A stretch of 64,000 nt of DNA from Leptodontidium sp. MPI-SDFR-AT-0119 (GCA_020726505.1 JAHLEZ010000029.1:62001-126000); one strand, 5' to 3'. Positions 23,276-35,045 are shown, counted from the stretch's first letter. Made by a program: numbers and translations. The notes: a model not told the origin generated them from the sequence alone.

Positions 23276-25441
23276 ATGATTTCATGGAGAGCCTGGCCAG
23301 TGTTTGTTCTGGCCCAGGTGCTGGGCCTTCTCCAATCTTCTGAAGCTGCCACGTCGACCTCGTCGAAAGTGTTGCAAGCTACCCCAGCACCTCTTGTTGT
23401 TCCTCCAAGCCAAGTTTGTACGTTCCCATTGTTGCTACAGCTCCGAGAATACACTGACAGATATGGCCTTTAGGGGACGGCAATGATGGTCCTGTAAGTT
23501 ATTTTTGACGCCTGCATTCATTCATTTTGTGACAGGTTTCCAAGTGGCCACTCTGTCTCAAATGACTCTGTTTTTGACAGTTCCGACGGATATTTACCAG
23601 AGATTTGCACTGACTCTACCCAGTGGTCTTCTTTCTTCCTCCGAGTTGGATCACCTCCACAAACCGTCAGAGTACTTCTATCGACAGCCAGCAATCAGCC
23701 TTTGGTAGTGCTACCTCAAGGCTGTTGTTCAGATGATCCATCGGATTGTGCAAACGGTCGCGGTGGGCTCTTCCAGAGCAATTCATCTTCGACCTGGTAA
23801 GTTGCTCTCGAAATGGACTGTCATCATGTGACTGATGAATACAGGACCCAGAACAATGTCACAGCTGGCGGGGTGTTCTCTCTCGCCATTGAAAGCAACG
23901 CTGGACTATCCGGTGATGCTTCATATGGAAGTGACACAGTTGCTCTGGGATACGTTGGAAGTGGCGCCCCTGCTCTAGATGGCCAGAATGTTGGGGGAAT
24001 CACAACCAAAGACTTTTTCATGGGAGTCTTTGGCGTTAACCCAGCTGCGACGAATTTCTCTGCGTCCAGCAACCCCGTTCAAAGCTACATGGCCAACTTA
24101 AAGACTCAAAAGCAGATCCCTTCTCTATCATACGGATACACGGCCGGCAATAAGTATCGATTCAACACTGTCCTTGCAAGTTTAACTCTTGGAGGATACG
24201 ATGCATCCTTGATCGTTCCTAACGATCTGACTTTCCAATTCAGCAATGACAGCAGCTCGGAATTAACAGTCAATGTCAACGCTATCACCATATCTTCACA
24301 GGAGGGCGGAGTGAGGGGCTTGAACTCGGCAGCATTTCCTGCAGTCATCGACTCGACGGTTCCATATCTGTACCTCCCGATTGAGGTTTGTCGACAATTT
24401 GAAGATGCATTCAGTTTGACATACGATTACGACTCGGGGCTATATTTTGTTGACGACACACTACACACCAACCTCGTACAGCAGGCAGCTAATGTCACAT
24501 TTACCTTGAAGAACTCAACTTCGGCTATGGACGTCGATATTGTTCTACCGTATGCAGCGTTCGATTTGGTAGCAAATTGGCCGTTGGTGCAAAACACCAC
24601 TAGATACTTCCCTCTAAAGAGAGCAGCCAATAACAGCCAAACGATACTTGGCAGAGCATTTCTTCAAGAAGCGTAAGTCTTCGATTTGTAAGGCTTTGCA
24701 TCTTGAGCTAATGTTGTCTAGTTATCTCATTGCCGATTATGAGCGTTCACACTTCTCTATACATCAGATGAAATGGGATCCGAACGCAAAGGGAGACATC
24801 CAAACAATTATTCCGCTGTCAGCTACTGCCGCACCATCAAGTAGGCGACGGAAACTTCCTACTGCTGTCATCGTAGCCATTTGTGTGGGTGGAGCACTTT
24901 TCCTCACTGTAAGTTTTTGACAACCATCTTCTAAGTCTCAATACGCCTTTGCTAATCAACGCAGGTATTCGTAAGCTGTGTAATCATAATCCATGAACGC
25001 CATCAGAAACTCAACGCAATAAGCTCGCCTACTCTAAACTCGAAATCATCAGCCCAGTCCCTCGAAGGTGCAATGTCGCCTCATTCAGCCTTCACTTTCA
25101 AAAGCGAACTCGACGCGCGAGAAACCCAACAGATGAGTCCAGAGCTGTCTGCAGCGCCATTCAGAAGCACGACTATAAGAGTACGTGCATTCCATGAGCC
25201 GGAAGAGATCCATGAGCTGCCGGCGAGAGAACCCGTTGGAAGCGAGGTTGTCGGTTCGCCGGTTGAAGTCATGCTGCAGCAGACTATTGATAGTATTCTG
25301 GAACAGCATTATAGCGAGAGGATGCAGGAGTCTCAGAACCGTGTGAAGGGGGGTGGGAGAGATCTTCTTGCTGGACAGAAGGCACGTAAGGTGCATGGTC
25401 AGGCTGGAGCTCCCGCCGACTCTTGGATACGGTATGGATGA
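23276..25441 (+). CDS. Membrane-anchored aspartyl protease homologue (A1 family) lacking the first catalytic Asp
   Basis: Six exons, 23276-23413, 23461-23493, 23624-23796, 23845-24672, 24722-24908 and 24965-25441, give 611 aa. Order: signal peptide (ISWRAWPVFVLAQVLGLLQSSEA), then the start of the fold at DGNDGPWSSFFLRVGSPPQ. The position of the usual D-T/S-G loop reads VRVLLSTASNQ, that is Ser in place of Asp. A Cys-rich loop follows. The second catalytic loop is intact as AVIDSTVPYLYLP. Many N-glycosylation sites are present. A single membrane span (LPTAVIVAICVGGALFLTVFVSCVIII, flanked by RRRK) leads to a cytosolic tail of about 150 residues containing HELPAREPVGSEVVG. Fungal A1 homologues with S-T-A at this site form a known-looking but poorly studied group; I infer weak or no classical proteolysis. 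The exon 2/3 junction is the least certain. Confidence 0.8.
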
Positions 25442-27127
25442 ACTTCATTGCCATGGACTCGAACAATCGAGCTTCATATCCAAGACGAACGGATTTCGCA
25501 TCCAACTACCTTGGCAGCGACGCAAAGCCGTCAACGTCGATCAAATCAGGCCCAAAAAAAAGCCTCCCTGAAGAGGGTCATGTCCTACCTCAGAGTCCAT
25601 CCGATGATCACCAACCGATCATCCGAGCAGGTTGTCAAAAACCAACTTCCATCTCGCAATCTCACGTCTTCTAGAAACCCTACAACACACAATCTCTACA
25701 CAAGCCAACGGCACATCACTTCTAATGCCGAACTCGGAGACTTCTTCACACACCCCTTACATCTAATCCTGCAATCCGCTTAGTTCAGTAAGTTCGCCCC
25801 GCGGTCGTCATGCAGGCCGATTCGAAATCAGGGTTTTTTCATCTAGGAATGATTTCGTCTGAAGGTACGAACGGAGGGGATGCTGGTTTGGGACGGGCGC
25901 GTGGTGTTTATGGCTGTATTCGGTTGTGTGCTATGCTGGGCTGCAGAGTGCCAGCATGAGGGGTAAATGGACTTGCATGCGTGAGATGCACGTAGGAGGG
26001 GCGGGTACAGCCGAGTTGGTTTTCTGATGATTGGGGAAGAAGGGCGGTTAGATGGTGATTGAGCGTCGTGGGTGAACTCAGTTTTGAAGTAGGAGAAGAC
26101 TGACTTGTATGTGTGGCAGATGTGGTGGTTGCGGTGTTGGTGTTATAGTATGAAGTGGTGGACTTCGTAGACTTTGACTTTGTCCATTTCTTGCTTGTTT
26201 TTATACCCTTTGTTTTTATAGCATAACGACGGTGTACTGATTCGATCATTTTCTTCATGAAACGTAAAGTCTCAATTATAAACCTAAAGCTTGTGCACAT
26301 ATGAATGAGTTGAAGGCATCCTATTACGATGCGGTGTTTTAAAGCCTCGAAGCGGAAAGCCAGTAAGCATATCTAGTAATTTGAGAAACACAAGAATATA
26401 GAGGGTAAGATTAACCGCCGCGAGAAAACCATCTGGCTACATCAATCACACATTCAAATGCCTCCCTCTTCCACCCTCACTGCAAGAGTAATCTTCCACA
26501 GCAACATGACGCAACACTTTCTCTCATCTTCTACGTCCCAACTTGGAAGGCTTTACCAAGATAAACACAAGATGTAGTATCTGCATCGACCCAATGTAGC
26601 ACTGCAGCAACTGTCACCAGGTAACAACAACGCCATGTATGTCATCATCTCAATCCGTACCATGCACCCATATCTCTGTCTCATTCTAGCTCACACTGTA
26701 AGACCACCAGCACCAGCACCAGCATCGGGACTCCCTCCACAGGATGATTGAGGATAACACTTCCCATCAAGTCCTTTCAAATACCTATAAAAGGCATCCT
26801 CATCCATACAATCCACAAGATATAAGATCTCCGATCCAATCCAATCCATCCATATAACCAACATCCAGCATCACTCGCTTCCAAACCCGCCTTTCCCCCT
26901 CTATCACCAACACAGCCAACAATCAAACCCAACAAGCAAGGCTCCCCGAACCACCCCCAAATCCCGCTCTTCCCCTCCCAAACCCAACACTGCAACCAAC
27001 ACCAAATCTCCAATCAAGAAACGCTCCCCTCAAAAATTAACACCTCGCCGCCCAGCCCGTCGTCGCTTAGAATAACAGCTAGGTCGATATCGGAATCTCG
27101 ACATAAGTAATTCTTATTTCCGTCTTT
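25442..27127. other. Gene-poor region
   Basis: Open frames here are short and lack domains. The largest (minus, 25908-26300, 130 aa) is a Ser/Thr/His-rich frame without support. 26700-27050 is CCA/ACC-rich. Nothing else recognised. Confidence 0.4.
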
Positions 27128-27408
27128 GGACCCAACGAGCCCACCAGCACGGGTCTGTGCGCTACAGGCTGTTTAGCGAGGTCCTTTTAGGCTTTGAAAA
27201 CATGAAGTCGATGATTTTAGGCCTAGATATATTAGCGAAAGCTTGATACTTTTCCTTTGTTCTTATTGAAAACGATTAATAAGAAGCAAATCTGGCTTTC
27301 GCCTAATTAGATTTTGGAATTATTATTTTACTAAAGAATTACTTTTTCCCATTTGGTTGTGAAATGCCCTGTAGCGCACAGACCCATGTTGGTGGGCTCG
27401 TTCGATAG
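27128..27408. mobile_element. MITE-like element with 35-bp terminal inverted repeats
   Basis: Left arm 27134-27168 and right arm 27368-27402 are inverted copies matching at 33 of 35 positions; both differences are transitions. The 199-bp interior is AT-rich, has no ORF, and contains a second imperfect inverted pair (ATTAGCGAAAGC and GCTTTCGCCTAAT). On the right the repeat continues outward to CGATAG, giving an end CTATCGAACGAG when read inward; the left outer end has diverged. No clear target-site duplication is visible. The end motif CTATCGAACG also occurs at the element near 35967, so the two may be one family. Confidence 0.6.
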
Positions 27409-28971
27409 TCTAAGCTGTAGGTGAGCTAAGCTAAGCAAAAAGTGCAAGGAGGTAAGCTCTCTAACGGCGAACTTGAAGAGCCTTGAATTGACAATACTAT
27501 CACAGAAATGTCATCATTTCAAGGAATGAACCTGTTGCTTCAGTAGCGTGAGTGGGAATATCTAACGCGACGAAAATGGCACATACTCTTGAAATGAGGC
27601 TGGCATCTTGAATTGAAACGAAAGAACGTACGTTTTGAGGGACGATCAATGCTGCATTTCCGCAGCCAGCTATAAAAGGGATATGGATGATTGTTCCGGT
27701 CGACAGAAGTCTTATAAACGTACAACGCTTGGACTTGAGCCTCATCCTTGAGGCTGCTGTGGTGCGTGACCGGAATCGGAAAGTGATCCAGTGCGCTGGT
27801 TGTTATACTAAGTAGATGCGAATCTTTAATTCCGCATGTGGCTATTGGGGATTGGAAGTCCAAGCCACTGCTCTTGTTTCTCGAGCGCACACTTTATTCG
27901 TTCTCCGCAGGAATTGTATAACGGATAAAGGCGTAGAACTCGATTACGCTACGGGAAGCTCGGAAGAGAAAGAGCTTCAAGACCTACCATTATCGATCCC
28001 GTAAATTCTCATGGCCTCAATGAGGCTGTCGTGCGTCCGTCTGAGGCTCATGTGATTCGATAAGAAGCTTGCCACGTGCGAGAAGTCATGCATCAAGCTT
28101 ATGCAGCTTGTCCACCTTGGAAGTAATGGGTACCCGATCAACTGAGCAGCTTTTTCAAATCTTCCGTCGAAGTGATGGTGAAGTCAGACTCTGACTCTTC
28201 CTTCAGCTATTCCTACCGCTACCACTCTTACCTTTCTAATTGAACCATGCGACTCCACATCTACCAAAAGCTATTAGACAAGCGAAGTACTTTCCGTAAG
28301 GCCCCTTGGCTATTCGGCGAATGCTCCATGTCGATCCTGGTCGTATCTTCCCGTTTGTACGCGGAATCTCACTCGAGAGTCTCGAGTCTCGACTCACTAG
28401 AAGACGTAAAAATTCCCAATCAGCGTAATATTCGATAGCACGAATGAGAAGGTTTTACGGTAGAAGAGTATCTCACCAAATGAAATTTATCCAGAATGAT
28501 ACGAGTAAAGCTACAAAGATCCTTTGTTATGGCGTGGCGTGGCTTTCTATTAGAGTTCCTCGTTTAGCTTTCACCGCCTTGTTCTGCCTCGTCAAAAACA
28601 TTGACCACCTCCTTGACGAATGACCGCAAGAAACGTGTTGCGCCCATCCATCATTCATCACGGCAGCATTTTAACAATTATTCACTTGAGGAAGATTGGC
28701 TGTTTACGGCGATGCGGGAAGGTAACTGGAAGGTGGTCTCCGCGCTGCATCAAAGCAATGATGTCGTCCAAGCAGGATGCCCAACGGGCAACGGCCCAAC
28801 TAAGTCGAAAGCCACCAACCACCAACTGTGGCTACACAATAACCTGACCACTATATGTACTGATCTCCTCAAACCGAAACCGAGAGATCGAGCTCACCAA
28901 AGGCAAAATCAAGCGTATCTCGGTCGGTCACAGCCTTCCTTCGATTACATCGAACTTAAGCCTTGCCTGTG
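27409..28971. other. Gene-poor region upstream of the ArgRS-like gene
   Basis: 1.56 kb without a convincing gene. Frames of 60-120 aa exist on both strands but show no domain or splice logic. The last 200 bp is the presumed promoter and leader of the ArgRS-like gene. Confidence 0.4.
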
Positions 28972-31123
28972 ATGGCAACCACTACCTCACTTCCGGGCCT
29001 TGAAGCCTTCCTTGCGGAACTCGGGCTCAACCTGGGACCCATCCCGTTCTTTGCGGCAGCCGATGTCCTGAATAAGCCTATAGACATCTATCATTCATAT
29101 CTTGCTGAACATGTTCAGCAGCTTGTTGACTGTGATCGGGGGCTCGTCTACGATTCCATCCAGCCTGCGAATACAACTGGAAATGGAGACTTGGATGTTG
29201 TCTTGCCAAAGCTCAAATTACCGGGCATCACTCCCAAAGAGCTCGCTGGCGAGCTTCTCAAAAAGGTATGGCGACTTTCTCAGTTCCCCCAATGGTTTCT
29301 TGAAGAGTCTGACGCATGTGTTTCTGCAGTTTCAATCCCATCCCCTCTTCACCCTCCCCTTCAAGGATGGGATACATCTTCGATTCTTTTTCTCTCCCAA
29401 AACCATACCACGAATCCTTTTCCCATACATCAACGACCGCAAAGCTGTATATGGCGTTGATCCATCGTTAGGCCTGCGAGACGGACCGGATTCTGGACGA
29501 AAAAAGGTTCTTGTCGAATTTTCCTCCCCGAATATAGCCACAGAATTTACGACCGCTCACTTGAAGAGCACCATACTTGGCGCTTTTGTAGCAAATATGT
29601 ACGAGGCTATGGGATGGGACGTGGTCAGGATAAACTACTTGGGAGACTGGGGTCAACACCTTGGGCTGCTCGACGTGGGCTGGAAGAAATATGGCGCGGA
29701 GCAGGTTCTCAAGGAGCAACAGGATCAGTTCAGATATATACACGACTTATACGCGAAGATGCTGGACGAGTTAAAGCCCGAGCTGGAAGCGAAAAAGAAG
29801 GCTCGAGACGATGGGGAGAACGCGGTGGAGCTTGAAACCCAAGGTCTCTTCGCAGAAAGGGACGCGTCCTTTAAGCAGATGGAGGATGGTCAGCCTGACG
29901 CCATAGCACTATGGAAGACTCTCCGAGATATCAGTATCGCATATTATGTTGAAATATATGCGCGGCTGGGCATCAAATTCGACGAATACTCTGGCGAGTC
30001 TCAAGTGAGCCTTAACCCAGAGGCGTTCACTGATGTCGAAACTGTGTTGAAAGAAAAGGGCATTTACACGGAGCAAGATGGAGCGTGGATTATTGACTAT
30101 GACGAGCACGGCGCCAAGTTGGGCACCTCGACGGTTCGACGCCGGGACGGGTCCACGACATACTTGTTGAGAGACATTGCAACAGTTTTCGACCGCTTCA
30201 AGACCCACTCCTTCGACAAAATGATATACGTTGTCTGCGAACAAGATATGCATTTTCGACATGTTTTCAAAGCAGTCGAGCTCAGTAAGTATTTGTCCGA
30301 GCGATCCTCTTCCGACTTTGGCCAATTCCTAAGAGCTTAAGTTTCGATTTCTGCTCGAAAGTGCGCGTTGGTTGACGCCAGGACTTATGGAACTCACCTG
30401 ACTCTAATCTTTCACACCTCTTGAGCGATTGCTGACTCGGAACTTGTCACAGTGGGTGAGGCTGACCTCGCGAAGAAACTACAACACATTACTTTCACCA
30501 AAACCGGCGGCTCATCGGCTCACCTACTTGGTGATATCCTCAACCAATGTGAGACACACATGCGAGAAGCTATGAACGCGATCCCAGAAGAGTATCCGTT
30601 TGAGGACTGTGATGCGAAGGCTGTGGGTATAAATTCTCTTGTCATCCAAGAGCTCTCCCCGATCCCGAAAAAGGCCCACGGCAACGGCCTCGGATTCAAC
30701 CCCACGACCTCGTTTGAAGGCGAGACTGGCTCAAACCTTCAAGCTTGCTATGCAAGGCTCTGCTCAGCCATTGTGGCCACTGGAGCACTCCCGACTGTAG
30801 AGGAAATTCCTAATATCGATTATTCGTCACTTTGGGAGGACCCGGACGCGCCGTGGTGCGAACTACTTCGATTGCTGACCCGGTACCCAAACGTTGTCAG
30901 TTCCGCGTTCAAATCCCTTGACCCAGTAACGATTCTTTCATATATGTTCACCGTCGTTGAGCAATTGACTCTGTGTCTTGATGAGGTTGCTGAAGATGAA
31001 TCTGAGGGAGAAGGTTCGAATGCACAGTCGAAGTATACCCCCCGTGCTGTTCTCTACGAGAATGTCCGACAAGTACTAGAAAATGGGATGAAGCTACTTG
31101 GAATGGCTCCCATTAGGAAATGA
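28972..31123 (+). CDS. Arginyl-tRNA synthetase-like protein with degenerate class I active-site motifs
   Basis: Three exons, 28972-29265, 29330-30284 and 30453-31123, give 639 aa, full length for a eukaryotic ArgRS. Homology runs end to end: the N-terminal add-on region, HPLFTLPFKDGIHLRFFFSP, VLVEFSSPNIA, GWDVVRINYLGDWGQHLGLL, TYLLRDIATVFDRF, FDKMIYVVCEQDMH, then VIQELSP, TSFEGETG, and the anticodon-binding C-terminus ending VRQVLENGMKLLG. But the HIGH-type motif after SSPNIA, normally HAGH, reads TTAH (about residues 172-175). The KMSKS-type loop, normally GMSTRRG in ArgRS, is replaced by GGSSAH with a small deletion (about 435-440). The LQYAHAR block reads LQACYAR. Both ATP-binding signatures are therefore altered in an otherwise undamaged frame. 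I read it as a diverged paralogue under some constraint, not a housekeeping synthetase; a resistance or neofunctional role is inference. Confidence 0.85.
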
Positions 31124-32457
31124 GCGGGCTTACATTTTTATGCCCGTATTGCTTCATATTAACAGACCCTGTCAGCGAAGTTTTATCGATTTTGTTCATG
31201 GCCTGTACACATGTATCTGATATATAAATACTATTCCATGTATTCGCATTTTAGTCTCTCTACGAGACCTAAGGGCAATTTCCTGGTGGGATGTCCTCAA
31301 AAAACACAGATCCATCACTTCCGAACAACCACCCGCTTTTGGTGGTTAGGAGTACCTACGTGACATGCATTATCGGTACACACTATACTTACGTGATCAG
31401 CGACCGGATTGTAAAAGATGATTTCGAAAACTTCTATCCGCTAAAGTTGATATAATACGATTGAAACTTATCACTTAAAGAGGAACAACGAAGAGAAAGA
31501 GCAATGTTTTGGCACAAACAATGGCAAGCTGAGATTAGATCACTTTTTCAAGAATTCTAGTTAGGCTTTTTACAAGGTTAAAATAAAAGATATTATCATC
31601 GTAGCAACTAAATGCAAGATACTAATTATTTTAAGAAAACATGGTAAGAATTACTTGCTTGTCGGTGGGTGTTAGCTAGTGAACAAAAAGATTAAAAATC
31701 TCAGGAACTTAAAGGAGAGGGACAATCTCTTCTCGGGTCTTATATATAAAAATGCATTTAAAAACAAAATGCTATTACGATACGAAGGAAAGCATATCTT
31801 AAAATAATAAAAGGTAATATAATATATCTCTATACAACGTCGTGATATTATTCGTGTATTAAAGAAGTTTTGTGGAAAGAGACTCTTAACAATATGCAAT
31901 TGATTCTGTTAAGGATCTAAAATCGAGTCTGGTAGAACACTATTAAGAGAAGTAGAACGCGCCCTTTGACAAACTCTAGCAGGAAACTATAGCCAGGCCA
32001 CATAATGAGCCAAATGGAACCTACACAACAGTTCGCAGTCTGACTTAGGATGCTCAGGCCCTGCTCAGGTATGCTCGGGAATACTCGGTAATGCTCACCT
32101 TCGGCTCAGATAAAGCGGCAACTGCTCACGTCCAAACATCAAACGGAAATACTGACCCCGCCCCTTTCTCTAAGATCGCTCTTTAAAAGCGGTTCATATG
32201 CCTTATTTTGTCAGTACACAGTTCTGCATTGTTGCACCGGACTCACAATCTTCATTCCATTCTCCAGAACTTGGCCCACTGATTCTGATACTCTTCCATG
32301 ACTGGTTGGCGCCGAATTCTCGGAAACCACGTCAACGGTGATTTTTGCCACCGCATAGATCTGAAATACAATCTTACAGCTTCGTTGAGTCTCGCTAAGT
32401 AGTACTAATGTAGCTATTGTAGCTTGTTCTAAGCTGACAATACCTGAAACTAGTCTT
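31124..32457. other. AT-rich intergenic region with a possible ArgRS tail fragment
   Basis: 31440-31930 is markedly AT-rich with no ORF, compatible with old repeat DNA. On the minus strand at 32247-32282 a short frame reads SESVGQVLENGMKI, very like the C-terminal VRQVLENGMKLLG of the ArgRS-like gene upstream; the rest of that frame (32211-32498) is not clearly related. No intact gene. Confidence 0.35.
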
Positions 32458-35045
32458 TCAGCTAGGTGCCTGCTCCGCGGGAGGGTTCTCTTCGTCACTC
32501 GGCGTTAGAGGGTTACCGAAAAGCCAATACCTGCTGAACCGTAACATCGAGCTGCACGAAACCTTTGTCTTTTTCTCCCACAGCTTGAGCCAAGCCAGAT
32601 CTCCAACAAGTTGCCAGCACCGAGTGTGGTAGGAGGGGACAAAGTGAATGACAATCACCATTCCCAGAATGCCAAATATGATGATCAAGGATACAAAAGA
32701 TCCGAAGCTTGCAGGTAGGAAGGGTATGACATTTTGATCCATGGAGAATATTCCTGCGGTCAATGCTACTGGGAGAGAAGACTACGAGATTAAGAAGCAG
32801 GTTAGTAAGAAGTGTCTTTAACATTAATTGGGTACCTTGGACTTACCATCATAACCACCGAAAGCCATTTACTGTCCTGGGTAATTTTTTGCTGGAGGAT
32901 GCCTACTTGGTTGTTTTCAAGGCTGAGCTGTGTTTCAAGCTGGACGTACAGACAGATTTATCAGTAGTCGTACGCTCTATCTTGGAATACTTATCTAGGC
33001 AGCTGGGGTATGTAAAATTGCAAACTTACCTCTCGGATATAATTATCACACCGTTCTGTCAGGTACTCAAGAGTCATCTTCAGCGATTCCAGTTGGTCGA
33101 AGATGTTTTGGATTGCAGGAAGGGTCCGATATTCGTTGGGTAGCTCGGCCTGATCCTGGAAATAGACGGCATATTTAAGACAAAACCTTTCGCAAGCGTG
33201 GACGGTTTTAGATAGCTCCATTGATAGTTCCTTGGAGAGCATTCTGACTTGCACGATCCAATCCCGAGACCTTCGGACCTTGTCATCGTACTCCAGGGCT
33301 TCTTTGGAAGAGGATCGCTTTCCAGAGAGGGATAGCGAATAGTCGTGCGCCTAGTCCACACATTAGTTGGGAGATGGAAAATTCAACCCATACACGCACT
33401 GATTCGTTTGTAGATATTAATAAATGCTCTGTTGCTCTCTCCTAGCAGATATTTCTTTGTTGTACTATGCCTTACATCTTGTTCGGCGTTGGCAGAAATC
33501 CCCCCACAGGACTTTTAGTCTCCTGCGCCGACTTCAGGGAAAAGGGAGACTCACATATTCGCGGACACTTCCTTTGATTTTTGCAACCAACTGCTGCCAC
33601 TCACAATTGATCTGATTTAGACGAACGCGGAATACCACCAGAAAATATTTCCTGGGGTTCCAATCTGGCCTATCCACAGGGCAAGTGCCATATGTCAAAG
33701 GGTCCATGCGCTCGCCGTCTTCACCCAGACTATCCTCATGGTATGACGAAACTGTTTCCTTTCCTTCTCCATCAACCTCGAAGTAATTGTCAACGAAGAC
33801 ATACGCAACCCACCTCGACTCATCTGTTCCGGAAACTAGACAGGAAACTTGAGCCTCGTAGAGAAAACTAGGGGTCTCGCTACTCGTCCGGTCAAGAAAG
33901 GAAACATTCTGGGATTGCCTCAAGGGACGTCTATTAGCATGTAGTCGGTGATCCTCGTGTGCCTTCGGTGACTCCCTCCACACATAGTACGGTAGGTGAA
34001 ATGCTAGTTGAAACATCGCTATTCCTTTAGGTGGAAAGGTTACTCCTATAAAGTTCTCAAAGGCGAGGTGCCCGTAAATGGCCGAGCGGAGGCCAGGGGT
34101 TTGATAATCCGATGCTGTGGTCACTAAAGCATAGATACTCCAACGATCTAAACCAGTGATGAATCTACAATCAGTCAGCGTTGGAAATAATATCAAGATA
34201 AAGAGGGCTGGTGTTTACTCGCATTAACCGACGGTCGGCATCTGGCACCTCTTCCTCTTCCTCTTCCTCTTCCTCTTCCTCTTCCTCTTCCTCTTCCTCT
34301 TCCTCTTCCTCTTCCTCTTCCTCTTCCTCTTCCTCTTCCTCTTCCTCTTCCTCTTCCTCTTCCTCTTCCTCTTCCTCTTCCTCTTCCTCTTCCTCTTCCT
34401 CTTCCTCTCCCCTTTTGCCTTCCCCTTTTTCTTTTTGGCTTTCACTCGGGGCTTTCTCCGTTAGGTTCCCCAGACGAACGATTACCTCTTCTTTGACTGT
34501 AGTTATAGTGTCGTTACCGAACGAAGGGCTGGAACCGCCACAGCTGAAGCGCTAAGGCAAAGTCCCATGCATGAGCTTTCCCAGTTTTTTGAAACACGAA
34601 ACTACATACGTGACTGAGGTGAAAAACTTACTGGTTTCTTCAGCTCTCTAAAAAGATCGCGTGCAGTCAATCGTCCTCGATAAGGTCTTTGACGTCCCGG
34701 CCCCCCGCCGTCTATAAACTCTCTGTCATCCAAATACGCAACGAGAAGCTCGCTCGCTTCTCCCTCCTCTGCTTCGAGGGCTTCTAGACTTGCACCAACG
34801 CAGTAAGCCTCAACCAGATCCGCCTGGGGGGAGCAGACATCTGATTCATCAGGGTCCTGCATGAATGTGCGTACGACATCCTCATCCACACCTCCAGTTT
34901 CGATATACGTTTTGTTTTCCATGCTGTAGTCAAGATCCGGTTGGCGCGTCGCAAACTTCGGATTCCATTCGCTGGGTGTTAAATTTAGGAATAAACTTGT
35001 GCTTTGGGTGGACTTCGGTCCTCGATTATTCGCCAGTTGCATCAT
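32458..35045 (-). CDS. Fungal CorA-like two-helix membrane protein of unknown function
   Basis: Six exons, 35045-34632, 34551-34229, 34164-33555, 33350-33030, 32939-32847 and 32781-32458, splice cleanly to 694 aa. Landmarks: acidic N-terminus with LVAYLDDREFI and PYRGRLTARDLFRELKKP; a linker; a run of 53 Glu (about residues 187-239); PDADRRFITGLDRWSIYALV, which begins a large domain containing AMFQLAFHLPYYVWRES, VAYVFVDNYFE and YHEDSLGEDGERMDPLTYGTCP; a helical region; and two C-terminal membrane helices (KWLSVVMMSSLPVALTAGIFSM and SFGSFVSLIIIFGILGMVIVI). The helical stem plus two closely spaced spans with a G-x-F-S-M-D loop resemble the CorA layout, but the GMN ion-selectivity motif is absent. 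I recall similar large proteins in other filamentous ascomycetes, with no known function. The start at 35045 is the first Met in frame; upstream exons are possible. Confidence 0.7.
34249..34407. repeat. (CCTCTT)n / (GAGGAA)n microsatellite inside a coding exon
   Basis: About 26.5 perfect hexamer units lie in exon 2 of the CorA-like gene and encode 53 consecutive Glu on the minus strand. Other frames would read Lys-Arg or Ser runs; the Glu frame is the one that joins both conserved flanks. Slippage in whole hexamers would change length by two Glu without a frameshift. Confidence 0.9.

Noticed and set aside
25908..26300. 130-aa minus-strand frame rich in Ser/Thr/His
   Set aside because: Low-complexity chance frame without any start context, signal or domain.
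32211..32498. 95-aa minus-strand frame as a whole gene
   Set aside because: Only the short QVLENGMK segment resembles a known protein; the remainder is unsupported.
34211..34555. Poly-Ser frame on plus strand and Lys-Arg frame on minus strand across the hexamer repeat
   Set aside because: Both are alternative readings of the microsatellite; the Glu frame joins conserved sequence on both sides and is the coding one.
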